Shown here: positions 22,744 through 32,800 of the stretch, piece after piece
How positions within the stretch are numbered: position 1 is the stretch's first letter
Layout of the letters: every line of letters begins with the position of its first letter
Origin: a virus
Direction: 5' to 3' (one strand)
IMG/VR virus record: IMGVR_UViG_3300025012_000160
Location: 1-45,036 of that record
Length of the DNA stretch: 45,036 bases
Notes under the pieces: generated by a model
The model's database searches: none
What the model saw: the letters and a program-made list of their open reading frames with translations, nothing else
What the model was told of the DNA's origin: nothing
Position numbers and translations under genes: made by a program

Positions 22744-23700
22744 ATGTTAAAAGAAACAACGAATAATGCGTTTGTCGTAGGGGTTCTCGTTAAAAAAGAT
22801 TTTACTATTAAAGAAGTAGATGTTAAAGATAAAGATGGTAATGCAACAGGTCAAAAAGAGCAAGCTATCGGAGGAAGTTTAATACTCAGAACGTCAGATG
22901 GTAGTGAAGATGAAATAAATTATTTTTCTAAGAAAATGAAAAAAGATGGTAGTGGGGAAAATTCTCTCTTTAAAGGTATTGTAACTATAATGAATGAATA
23001 TAAGTCTCTGGAACAATTTCCAAATGAGGCTGATGTTGTTCAAATAGGTTCAGGGCAACTTACGGTGAATGATTATAAAGGGAAAGATGGAGAGGTTAAA
23101 ACCTATACAGATATAAAAGCAAATTTTGCAAATAGATTATCTCAGAAAGAACTTGAAACAACTCCATTGGAATCCAAATTTGAACTTGAGGGTACCATTC
23201 ATAAAATTGGTGAAGAAATGAAGAAAAATGAAGCTACAGGAAATGTTAAAATTACTCTTAATGTGTTGGGTTATGAAGGGACAATAATTCCCGTAGATTT
23301 GATTGTGCCTAAAGAAATTGTGCAACCGTTTATGAGTGCTGGATTTTTTGAAGGTGGGTTTGCTAAACTTGTTGGTAAGATAGTCAATACTAAAGAAACA
23401 ATTGAAACGGTAGAAAAAATGGCTTTTGGTGCAGATAATGTAAGAGTTGTCACCACCACAATAAGTCGAAAAGAAATTACAGGTGGTAATCCATTGGGAA
23501 TGCCAATTGAACACGGAGTAGACGAAGCAGAATATGCACAGGCCATTGCAAAACGAAAATTGAAATTGGATAAAATAAAAAATGAAATTGCCAAAGTTGC
23601 TAATACAAATTCAACTCCTTCCGTAAGTAATCCTTTTGCAAGTGGTGGGGCTACAGCAAACCAAACAGCGAATCCATTCAATCCTTTTGCAACAAAGTAA
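22744..23700 (+). CDS. Single-stranded DNA-binding-like protein
   Basis: This 318-residue protein is the first full gene of the replication block and sits just before the RecA-fold ATPase, helicase and primase. Its N-terminal 260 residues look like two beta-rich OB-type segments (NNAFVVGVLVKKDFTI, then a second at FELEGTIHKIGEE, residues about 145-240). A charged helix and a flexible tail with three NPF repeats follow. Phages often place their ssDNA-binding protein here. The role is inferred from position and character, since no strong family motif is visible. AAAGAGGGAA precedes the ATG. Confidence 0.55.
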   Translation: MLKETTNNAFVVGVLVKKDFTIKEVDVKDKDGNATGQKEQAIGGSLILRTSDGSEDEINYFSKKMKKDGSGENSLFKGIVTIMNEYKSLEQFPNEADVVQIGSGQLTVNDYKGKDGEVKTYTDIKANFANRLSQKELETTPLESKFELEGTIHKIGEEMKKNEATGNVKITLNVLGYEGTIIPVDLIVPKEIVQPFMSAGFFEGGFAKLVGKIVNTKETIETVEKMAFGADNVRVVTTTISRKEITGGNPLGMPIEHGVDEAEYAQAIAKRKLKLDKIKNEIAKVANTNSTPSVSNPFASGGATANQTANPFNPFATK

Positions 23701-23712
23701 TATTCTTAAAAT

Positions 23713-23744
23713 GAATAGTCCCATTGTTTAATGTGGGGCTATTC
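23713..23744 (+). terminator. Hairpin after the ssDNA-binding-like gene
   Basis: GAATAGTCCCA (23713-23723) pairs with TGGGGCTATTC (23734-23744), 11 pairs with one G-U and a 10-base loop. A-rich sequence follows rather than a T-run, so it may slow or stabilise the transcript instead of ending it. It would allow higher expression of the gene before it. Confidence 0.45.
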
Positions 23745-23786
23745 CAAAAAATAATAAAATAGAATTAAAAAGGAGATTAATAATTA

Positions 23787-24773
23787 ATGATTAATTTGGC
23801 AACATTAGAGGAAAATAAGGTAACTACAGAATTAACCCAATATCCAATGGTTTGGATTGGAGAAACTGGGGACGGAAAAACATTTAGTATGAATCAATAT
23901 CTAACAGAGATTAGTCCAGATGGGAAAAAACCTTTGTTTGTTATGTTTGAAGACAGACATAAGAAAATCCCTGGGATTATGGCTCAAAGAGTAAAAGATA
24001 TCTCAGAAGTGTTTTCTATTGTAAGTCAGTTTAAAAATCCAGCGATTCGAGAAAAATTTTCTTGTGTTGTGTTTGATACTGCTGATAAATTTGAAGAGAT
24101 GGCGAGTAGGTATACAGCAGCTAATAAAGAAGTAGAAATTATAGAAGATTTGAATTTTGGTAAAGGGAAAAGATATTTAAATAGTATAATGGGAGTTACA
24201 ACCGAATTGAGAAATATGGGAGTTACTGTTCATTTTATAGCTCAAGCTTACACGAATACAAATATTATTACTAAACAAACTACCGTTGAAACTAAATTGA
24301 AAGATGTCACGAAAGCTCAAATGTTTCATGAGGCTTTTTTAGTAGGTTTAGTTAAAAAAGAAAGTGAGACATCAGATGAAAGAATTATTACTTTTAAGAA
24401 AACAAGTATATTCAAAGAGCTGAAAGATAGCTTTGGATTGCCAGATGTTATAAAAGTATCTGAACTAAAAAACGCAATGGAAAAAAGTTTTGAGTCAATA
24501 GATATAGAATATCTAACTAAAGAAAAAACTTTTATGGAAATTACTGAAGACCAACCTTTTGAAACAATTAAAATCAGAGGTAGTGAACTGGGTGGTTTAT
24601 TGGCACAAAATGGATATTTAGAGGAGGCAAGCAACATATTAAAAACCACTATAGGGACTCACAATGACGGTTCACCAAAAATGTTTGATAGTTTAATAGA
24701 GTCTCAAATTGACGTAGCTAAAGTTGTGGTTATAAAATTAGAAGAGTTAGCAACTAAATATAAACTACTCTAG
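23787..24773 (+). CDS. AAA_24/Sak4-like RecA-fold ATPase
   Basis: This 328-residue protein is a P-loop ATPase with Walker A GETGDGKT at residues 25-32 (Lys 31) and Walker B in FSCVVFDTADK at about 91-101. It continues with HFIAQAYTNT, a sensor-like strand. The layout matches phage AAA_24/Sak4-type proteins, which assist single-strand annealing or recombination alongside the phage ssDNA-binding protein. The neighbouring gene order (ssDNA-binding protein, this ATPase, DnaB, primase) supports that role. AAAAAGGAG precedes the ATG. The ATPase fold is certain; the annealing role is inferred. Confidence 0.75.
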   Translation: MINLATLEENKVTTELTQYPMVWIGETGDGKTFSMNQYLTEISPDGKKPLFVMFEDRHKKIPGIMAQRVKDISEVFSIVSQFKNPAIREKFSCVVFDTADKFEEMASRYTAANKEVEIIEDLNFGKGKRYLNSIMGVTTELRNMGVTVHFIAQAYTNTNIITKQTTVETKLKDVTKAQMFHEAFLVGLVKKESETSDERIITFKKTSIFKELKDSFGLPDVIKVSELKNAMEKSFESIDIEYLTKEKTFMEITEDQPFETIKIRGSELGGLLAQNGYLEEASNILKTTIGTHNDGSPKMFDSLIESQIDVAKVVVIKLEELATKYKLL

Positions 24774-24787
24774 AATAGAATTTAATA

Positions 24788-24810
24788 AGGGAAGTGTCAA
24801 AAGCTTCCCT
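24788..24810 (+). terminator. Intrinsic terminator-like hairpin
   Basis: AGGGAAG (24788-24794) pairs with CTTCCCT (24804-24810) around a nine-base loop, followed by CTTCTT. This is the best terminator candidate in the replication block. It lies between the ATPase gene and the zinc-finger gene, so it may lower expression downstream. Confidence 0.6.
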
Positions 24811-24828
24811 CTTCTTAATATAAGGAAG

Positions 24829-25332
24829 GTGAGCACACTGGCAAGAAAATCAAAATGTAAAAGTTGTGAATTAGAAATATCTAAAGAAGAGAAGTTTATT
24901 CATAGTGGTAAGTCTTATTGCAAAGAATGTTATGATAAGATCATTACAAGTACACAGGATTATAATTTATTAATTAAAACCATTTGTGAGTATTTAAACA
25001 TAGAAAAACCTACGGGTTTGATAATGAAACAAATAAAAGAGTACAAAGATCAATTAGGGTATACATATGGTGGAATGACTTATTGTTTGTGGTTTATTAA
25101 AGCAATTGAATGTAAATCTTTTAGTGAGATTAAATATGGGATTGCATTAGTTAAGTATAATTATGAAAAATCTAAAAGTTATTTTTTACAACAAGGGAAA
25201 ATAACCAATAGTGTACAAAACGCGAGTCAAGAGGGAGCAGTAAATGAAGTAAAGGTAAATTTAGATAAAGTATACGCTAAAAAGGATAGTTTCTTATTTA
25301 ATATTGGTGATTTAATTGAGGAGGTGGATTAA
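24829..25332 (+). CDS. Zn-finger replication accessory protein (inferred)
   Basis: A protein of about 164-167 residues. The N-terminal part is a four-Cys zinc site (CKSCELEISKEE, then YCKECYDK). The rest includes YKDQLGYTYGGMTYCLWF and YGIALVKYNYEKSKSYF, a pattern seen in phage proteins encoded next to DnaB-type helicases. It may help load the helicase, but that is inference from context. GTG 24829 lies within the ribosome binding site AAGGAAGGTG; CTG 24838, six bases after it and followed by GCA, is better placed. The stop overlaps the helicase ATG. Confidence 0.55.
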   Translation: MSTLARKSKCKSCELEISKEEKFIHSGKSYCKECYDKIITSTQDYNLLIKTICEYLNIEKPTGLIMKQIKEYKDQLGYTYGGMTYCLWFIKAIECKSFSEIKYGIALVKYNYEKSKSYFLQQGKITNSVQNASQEGAVNEVKVNLDKVYAKKDSFLFNIGDLIEEVD

Positions 25333-26933
25333 TGGATGTATTGGGCCTAGTTGATAAAAGAAATATCTTTCTTTTATTAGGAGTCTATTGTAATAATCCA
25401 AGATTAATTTTAGATAAAAAATATGAAACGAACCCTAATGATTATTCAGAAACATTTCATCGAATGGTTTATGGAACTATCTATAATATTGCAAAACGAT
25501 CCACAGTAGATAAAATTACTTCTTTAGAAATAGAAAATGAATTATCCCAATTTCCTTCTGCTTTGGCTCTATGGACAAATAATGATGGCTCATTATACAT
25601 CGAAAAAGCCATTGAAGAAACTCTTGACAAGATTTCAAATATTGGGCTGTATTATGATACTGTTAGAAAGTTTTCTATATTAAGAATGGCTATAGAAAAA
25701 CTAAAAATGGATATTAATTTCATTTACGACGAAAGCGACGAATATAAGTTAGCATCATTTAATCAAATGGATAGCAAACAAGTATTAGGTAAGTTCCTAA
25801 ATAAATTTGATGAGTTTAAAAATCTTTGGAAAACAAACTTTGGAGATAATTACAATTTTCATGCAGGTGATGGAATTGAGGATATAATTGAAGATTGTAA
25901 AAACCAAGATACAAGTTATGGATATCCTATGCAAAGTGGATATATGACCACCATCTTTAGAGGGCTAAGACCTAAGAAATGTATGATTAGAAGTTCAGTA
26001 AGTGGTGGGGGAAAAACTAGAAACTCCTTGGCAGAAGCGTGTAATATTTCATCAGATAAATTGTTTGACTGGAATAAACACATTTGGTTGTCTACAGGAC
26101 AAAAATCACCAGTATTATTTATTTCTACAGAATTGTCAAAAGAAGAATTGCAGACATGTTTATTGGCTCATATTTCGGGAATAGACGAAGACAGATTGAC
26201 AGAATGGAAAGATATTACTCAAGAAGAAGAAATAATTATCTATGAAGCAGGGAAAATTGTCAAAGAAAGTTTGCTCTATGGTGAATATCAACCAGACTTT
26301 ACTATTGAGACTATTGAAGAAACTATTGAACAATATATTATTAATAAAAATATTACCCATTGTTTCTTTGATTACATAAACGATTCTCCAAGTCTGTATG
26401 CATACTACGGTCAAAAAACAGGAGTAAAATTAAGAACAGACCAAATCTTATTTTTATTTTCTGCAGCTTTAAAACAACTAGCAAATAAATATGAAATATT
26501 TCTCGGAAGTTCAACACAATTATCATCCAATTGGAAAGAAGAAAAGGATGGAAATGCCTTAAAAGGAAGTAAAGCTATCTTAGAGAAACCTGATTATGGC
26601 ATCCTTGCACTTCCTGCTAGTAGTGCAGATTTACAAAAACTAAAACCAATATTAGACAATGGGTTTTATACAGAGCCAAATATGGGGTACTATATAATTA
26701 AAAATAGAGGAGGAAAGTGGAAAAATATTATTGTTTGGACAAAAATAAATATGGGAACTGTAAGAGAAATTGACTGTTTCGTGACCACTGTAGATTTCGA
26801 ATTAATTTCTGACATTAAGAAGACTATCATAGAATTTCAATTAGATGATGTTGGAAATTGTGATAAAATCGAAATTGAAGGTAGTGCAACAGAACTCATT
26901 GAAGAATTTAATAAAATAAAACTTGAAGAATAG
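25332..26933 (+). CDS. DnaB-like replicative helicase
   Basis: This 533-residue protein resembles DnaB-family ring helicases, which unwind DNA at the fork. The N-terminal 180 residues are helical, like the DnaB N-terminal domain. The RecA-fold part has Walker A SVSGGGKTR (Lys 228), the STELSKEEL segment after strand 2, Walker B HCFFDYIND, and STQLSSNW, the conserved Q-containing strand. The C-terminal end is longer than in typical DnaB and acidic. Its ATG overlaps the preceding stop. The primase follows at once, as expected for a helicase-primase pair. Sequence identity to cellular DnaB appears low. Confidence 0.85.
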   Translation: MDVLGLVDKRNIFLLLGVYCNNPRLILDKKYETNPNDYSETFHRMVYGTIYNIAKRSTVDKITSLEIENELSQFPSALALWTNNDGSLYIEKAIEETLDKISNIGLYYDTVRKFSILRMAIEKLKMDINFIYDESDEYKLASFNQMDSKQVLGKFLNKFDEFKNLWKTNFGDNYNFHAGDGIEDIIEDCKNQDTSYGYPMQSGYMTTIFRGLRPKKCMIRSSVSGGGKTRNSLAEACNISSDKLFDWNKHIWLSTGQKSPVLFISTELSKEELQTCLLAHISGIDEDRLTEWKDITQEEEIIIYEAGKIVKESLLYGEYQPDFTIETIEETIEQYIINKNITHCFFDYINDSPSLYAYYGQKTGVKLRTDQILFLFSAALKQLANKYEIFLGSSTQLSSNWKEEKDGNALKGSKAILEKPDYGILALPASSADLQKLKPILDNGFYTEPNMGYYIIKNRGGKWKNIIVWTKINMGTVREIDCFVTTVDFELISDIKKTIIEFQLDDVGNCDKIEIEGSATELIEEFNKIKLEE

Positions 26934-26942
26934 GTGCAGTTT

Positions 26943-28016
26943 ATGTTAAATGCACAAGAATTAAAAGCTAAAATTAATGATCTTGATATTATAAAACTAG
27001 CAGGGAGAATGGGTTCAGATGATTATATAGACACGGATGAGGCATTAATCTTCAAAACAATTTGTCATCATGGAGAAAAACACAAATTATATTACTATAA
27101 AGAAAGTAAATTTTTCCATTGTTTTACTGATTGTGGAGATGGTTTTGATATTATAGAATTGGTTTGCAGAAACAAGAATTATTCCTTTATTGAGGCAATC
27201 AATTGGATCTGCATTCAATTGAATTTTTCTACTTTGACTGAAGGTTTTGGAAAACAAAATGAAATGATAAATGATTGGAGTTTTATAAACAACATCAAAA
27301 GAAAAAAGAAAGGAGATATAAATAAGCAAAAAGATTTTTACGATAATAGTATTTTAAATATTTTTCAAAAAATGTATTGGAAGGATTGGATAAATGAAGG
27401 AATAAGTATTGAATCTATGTATAAGTACGGCATATTATATAGCACACTACAACAAAAAATAATAATGCCACATTATAATATAAATAATCAGCTTATGGGG
27501 GTAAGGGCTAGATTAATGATTGAAGAGGAGATTGAACTATATGGTAAATATTCTCCTTTTCAAATAAGAAAAGTAATATATTCTCATCCATTAAGTCAAA
27601 ATTTATACGGCATTAACATAAACAAAGAGACCATTAAACGTAAGCGGAAAATAATGTTGGTAGAAAGTGAAAAAAGTGTTTTACAATGTGACACTATGTT
27701 TGGAGAAGAAAACTTCACAGTAGCATTATGTGGAAATAGTTTTAGTAATTTTCAAAGAGACTTAATATTGAGTCTAGAGGTTAATGAAGTTATTATTGCA
27801 TTAGACAAACAGTATCAAAACGCAGAAAGCGAAGAAGCAAATAAGTGGGCAAAACACATTAGAGAAAGAATAATTAATAAACTGGCTCCTTATTGTGTAG
27901 TTACGATCCTTTGGGATACGGAAAATCTATTACCTTTTAAAGCTTCTCCCTCAGATATTAATAAAGAAACATTGTTGAGACTTATGGACAAAAAGATATA
28001 TACGGGTTGTATATAA
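26943..28016 (+). CDS. DnaG-like primase
   Basis: A protein of 357 residues with an N-terminal CHC2-type zinc site (CHHGEKHKLYYYKESKFFHC then TDCGDGFDI, about residues 41-70) and a TOPRIM-like core: MLVESEKSVLQ supplies the catalytic Glu, and VIIALDKQYQN the aspartate strand. It would make RNA primers for the DnaE polymerase. No C-terminal helicase-binding domain is evident, so it is shorter than cellular DnaG. ATG 26943 is chosen because AGGTG is eight bases upstream; GTG 26934 overlaps that site. Confidence 0.85.
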   Translation: MLNAQELKAKINDLDIIKLAGRMGSDDYIDTDEALIFKTICHHGEKHKLYYYKESKFFHCFTDCGDGFDIIELVCRNKNYSFIEAINWICIQLNFSTLTEGFGKQNEMINDWSFINNIKRKKKGDINKQKDFYDNSILNIFQKMYWKDWINEGISIESMYKYGILYSTLQQKIIMPHYNINNQLMGVRARLMIEEEIELYGKYSPFQIRKVIYSHPLSQNLYGININKETIKRKRKIMLVESEKSVLQCDTMFGEENFTVALCGNSFSNFQRDLILSLEVNEVIIALDKQYQNAESEEANKWAKHIRERIINKLAPYCVVTILWDTENLLPFKASPSDINKETLLRLMDKKIYTGCI

Positions 28017-28040
28017 ATATATAATAAAAGCGAGGTAATT

Positions 28041-29789
28041 ATGAGTTTTAAATACAATTTAAAAGGGAGTGCAATTGGTTTCAGTAATATTGTAGAAACA
28101 ATCTTAAAAAATAGAGATATAGAAAATATAAATGATTTCCTTAATCCAAATGTGTCCCATTTAGAAGATGAATCCTTATATGACCATATGGAATTAGGTT
28201 ACGAAAATTTACTATATCATATTAAAAAAGATAGTGCTATTGTAATTGTCGTGGATTGTGATGCAGATGGATATACAAGTGCCTCCGCAATATATCAATA
28301 TATTACACATTTAATTATAAAGTTCAATAGTAAATCTACAATTATATTTATTGTACATGATGATAAGGCACACGGATTAGATGAAATCACATTAAATAGA
28401 ATCCACAAAATTGAATGTGGATGCAACTTAATTATCTTACCAGATGCATCTAGTAACGATTACGCTGAACACAAATATTTCAAAAATAAGGGAATTGATA
28501 TTTTAGTTATTGATCATCATGGGTGTGAAAGATACAGTGAAAATGCAATAGTAATAAATAATCAACTCTCTCAAAAAGTAACAAATAAAGCTATGACAGG
28601 AATTGGTGTAGTATATAAATTTATAAAGTATATTGATAAAAAATTAAATCTAAATTATGCGGATGATTATCTTGATTTACTAACAATAGGAATGATAGGA
28701 GACGTAAGTGATTTAAGGAATCTAGAAAGTAGATATTTAGTTTTAAAAGGAATTGAATTAATTAAGAAAGAACAAAATAAAAATAAATTCATATCAGCAC
28801 TAATTAAAGAAAAAGCTTATGATATGAAGAATGAAGTAAGTATCATTGGAATTGGTTTTTATATTGTTCCAATGATCAATGCACTTATTAGAAATGGAAC
28901 ATATGAAGAAAAGGAGTTAATGTTTAAGGCGTTTCTTAATATTGATGAAAAACATGTAGACAAAATTAGAGGAAAAGGGGAAGTTGAACTATCATTACAA
29001 GACTATGTTGTGAGAATAGGGAATAAATGCAAAAGAAAACAGAAAAAACTTGTCGATGAAGCAGTTGAAGTTGCAAAGAATCAGGTAGACCAATATCAAC
29101 TTTTCAATAATGGAATTATAATTATTAATGCCACAGGACTGACAGAAAAAAATTATACTGGACTATTAGCAAATAAACTAACTAATATCTACCAAAGACC
29201 ATGTTTCTTACTTAGTTCTCATGATGAGGATTTTGCAGGAAGTGCTAGGGGATATGATAAAAAGGATATAAAAGATGTTAGAAAATGGTGTATTGATAGT
29301 GGGTTGTTTAATTATGCTTTAGGACACCCAAACGCTTGTGGAATCTCAATACATAATAGTAAAATCAATGAACTATATGAAGTTGTAAGTAAAATTCAAG
29401 TCTCCAATTTTCTGATTTATGATGTAGATGGAATATTTAACGAGAAAACATTAAATAAAAACCTAATTGAGTCAGTTGCAAAACATAAAAACATATGGGG
29501 GAATTCAGTAGATGAACCTTTATTTGCAATAGAGAATCTAATAGTAAATTCAAAAGACATTGAGTTAATGGGTAAAAATAAAAACACCATAAAAATTAAC
29601 CATAATGGAATTGCCCTTATGAAATTTTTTACAAATGAAGATAAATATAATGATATAAAACAACACCAAGCTATAAATGTGACCATCATAGGAAAATTTA
29701 GTATCAATGAATACAATGGAAAAATTACACCCCAAATTATAATTGAGGATTTTATGTATACTCCAAGCGTCGTTAAATTTAGATTTTAA
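28041..29789 (+). CDS. recJ: RecJ-like DHH-family exonuclease
   Basis: This 582-residue protein has the RecJ/DHH signature: VVDCDADGYTS at residues 70-80, LPDASSND about 133-140, and VIDHHGCE at 156-163. Further motifs are GIGVVYKF and, in the DHHA1-like half, SARGYDKKD and GHPNACGISI. RecJ removes 5' single strands during repair and recombination. The C terminus has an OB-like end (INVTIIGKFSINEYNGKI, then PQIIIEDF). AGCGAGG precedes the ATG. Encoding it between primase and polymerase suggests a role in Okazaki-fragment handling or recombination during phage replication. The family is firm; the exact job is inferred. Confidence 0.9.
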   Translation: MSFKYNLKGSAIGFSNIVETILKNRDIENINDFLNPNVSHLEDESLYDHMELGYENLLYHIKKDSAIVIVVDCDADGYTSASAIYQYITHLIIKFNSKSTIIFIVHDDKAHGLDEITLNRIHKIECGCNLIILPDASSNDYAEHKYFKNKGIDILVIDHHGCERYSENAIVINNQLSQKVTNKAMTGIGVVYKFIKYIDKKLNLNYADDYLDLLTIGMIGDVSDLRNLESRYLVLKGIELIKKEQNKNKFISALIKEKAYDMKNEVSIIGIGFYIVPMINALIRNGTYEEKELMFKAFLNIDEKHVDKIRGKGEVELSLQDYVVRIGNKCKRKQKKLVDEAVEVAKNQVDQYQLFNNGIIIINATGLTEKNYTGLLANKLTNIYQRPCFLLSSHDEDFAGSARGYDKKDIKDVRKWCIDSGLFNYALGHPNACGISIHNSKINELYEVVSKIQVSNFLIYDVDGIFNEKTLNKNLIESVAKHKNIWGNSVDEPLFAIENLIVNSKDIELMGKNKNTIKINHNGIALMKFFTNEDKYNDIKQHQAINVTIIGKFSINEYNGKITPQIIIEDFMYTPSVVKFRF

Positions 29790-29801
29790 GAAGGTGAAGA
29801 A

Positions 29802-32800
29802 TTGTATTTTTCAGCACATTCACATACGGAGATGTCGAATTTACGCCTACCAGATTGTACCAATAAAACTAAAAACTTGATTAAGTATGCAGAAAAAATT
29901 GGTTTAAAAGGAATTGCAATAACCGATCATGAGTGTCTTTCAGCTCATATTGAAGCAATTAAAATCAACAAAGAATTACAAAAAACAAATCCTAACTTTA
30001 AAGTTGCTCTTGGTAATGAAATATACCTCGTCAATAGTTTGGAAGAAGTTAAAGATAACTACACTTCTGGAGTCACTAAATTCCCTCATTTTATCCTCAT
30101 CGCGAAGTCAAGAGAAGGGCATCTTGCCCTAAGAAAAATGTCAACATTAGCTTGGATGAACTCATTTAGGACAGGAAGAATGGAAAGAACCCCCTTAACT
30201 ACACAGCAGTTAGTGGAGGTAATGGCTGAATATAAAGGTCATGTAATTGGTAGTACCGCATGTTTAGGAGGGTTTGTTGGTTTGAAATTTAAAGAGTTTC
30301 AGGCCAACAAACCGGAAGCATTGGAAGACATAGATAGCTTTTTAAATGCTTGTAAATATGTTTTTAATGATGATTTCTACTTAGAAATTCAACCATCTCT
30401 ATCAACTCAGGAACAAATTGATTACAATAAATTTGTAATTGAATTAGGAGAAAAATACAATATTAAAGTTATCTATACTACAGATTCTCATTATTTGTCT
30501 ATAAATCATAAACAAATTCACAAATCCTTTTTGAACTCTAAAGATGGGGAAAGAGAGGTTTCAGACTTCTATGGATCTACTTATGTAATGACCAAAGAAG
30601 AAGTCTGGGGATATTTTAAAGATTATATTAGTGAGCAAACTTTTGAAGCAATGACAAACAATACTTTAGAAATTGCTAACAAAATTGAGTTCTATGATTT
30701 AGCACAAGATCCAGTGGTTCCTCCAACTCAAATACCTGACTTTGATGACAAACATATAATGCAAAATTACACAAACGAATATGAGTACATTAAGAAATTT
30801 TACTATAGTGATTATTTGGTAGATAAGTATTTGTTGTTCTTGACTCAAGAAGGAATGACAAATAAAAATCAAGAGTTTGATAAAGTAAATATGGATAGAA
30901 TTGAGGAAGAATTAAAACAACTTTGGTTAATAAGTGAGAAAATTAATCAACGTCTGAGTAGTTATTATTGCTTAACAAAAGATTTAGTAGATTTAATGTG
31001 GAAACTAAGTCTGGTGGGAATTGCTAGAGGAAGTGTTACTGGATTATATCTTGCTTATCTTATTGATATTACTCAAATGAATCCAATTACATTTAATTTA
31101 CCAAGTTGGAGACATATTCATAGCAGTAAGCCAGAACTTGCGGATATTGATGTAGATACAGAAGCAGCACAAAGAGGAAATATCCTAAAGGCAATCAAAG
31201 AGAAATATGGATATGAAAATACTTTAAATGTAGCTACTTTTAAAACACTGAAACCAAAATTAGCTATCCTTACTGCAGGTAGAGGATTGAACTACAATTA
31301 CGATGAAATTCAAGCAATGTCTGATATGATTCCAATTGAAAGAGGAGCACAATGGAGTTTAAATGATTGTTTATTTGGAAATGAAGAAGAGGAAAGAAAA
31401 CCCATCAGAGAACTAATAAATCTATTAGAGAATTACCCTCAATTGAGAGAAACGGCCCTAGAATTAGAAGGATTGATTGTTGGTAGAAGTATTCATGCAA
31501 GTGGTATTATCATATTCCCCAATGGATTTATTGAACAAAATTCCCTAATGAAAGCACCCAATGGAGATGACATTACTTGTTGGAACTTAGGTGACAGCGA
31601 ATATACAGGAGGATTAAAATTTGATGCACTAACAATTGAATCATTAGATCGTATGAGAACTTGTATGGATGTTTTAGTAGAAGAGGGAAAAATGGAATGG
31701 AAAGGAAGTTTGAGAAATACTTATAATTACTATTTACATCCTGACGTTATAGATTATACAAATAAAGAAATGTGGAAACTTTTGTATAATGGTGATGTTG
31801 TGAATGCCTTTCAGTATGAAGGATCAGTTGGCAAACAAGCATTAAGTAAAATACACCCACAAAACTTTCTAGAACTAGTTACAGGAAACTCTTTAATGAG
31901 ATTGGCTAATAAAGGGGGAGAGCAACCATTAGACAAGTATGTTAGGTTCAAAAATAATATTAGTTTATGGTATCAAGAGATGAGGGAATATGGATTAAGT
32001 GAAGAAGAAATAAAAATATTAGAACCTCATTTATTACCCTTATACGGACTTGCTGACACTCAAGAAGTGGTAATGGAATTAACTATGGATAAAGAAATAG
32101 TTAATTTTAGTCTAACACATGCAAATAAATTAAGAAAAGGAATTAGCAAAAAAAGTAAGAAAACAATTGAAGACTCCAAAAGACTTTTCTTTGAAGAAGG
32201 TTTAAAGAATGGAACTAGAAGAATATTTTTAGATTATGTTTGGGATTTACAAATTACCCCATCTTTGGGATACAGTTTTTCGAAAAATCATACAAATCCA
32301 TATACTGGGATTTTAGTCCAAGAAATGAATTTAGCCCATGTTTATGGACACATGTATTGGAAATGTGCTTGCCTGACTGTAAATTCAGGAGCAATTGGTG
32401 AAGGTAAAACTACTAACTATGGAAAGATTGCTAAGGCAGTTTCAGAGATGAATGATATTGTAGATTCTCCGAATATTAACTATTCTAAGGAAGCATTTAC
32501 GATATATGAAAATAAAATATTATACGGGTTGAGAGCATTGTCAGAAGTTGGTTCTGAAGATATTGAGACTATTTTAAACAATAGACCATTTAATTCTTAT
32601 GAAGATTTTATTGAAAAATGCGGTACACAATTAGCAAAAAATGCGGTAGTAAACTTAATTAAGTGTGGTGCTTTAGATTCTTTTGGAAATAGAATTAACT
32701 TAATGAATCAATATATTAATTCAATTGTAGAATTAAAGAATTCATTTTCTCTAGCAAACATTCCTATGTTAATTGAAAGTGGTTTAATCTCTAAAACATA

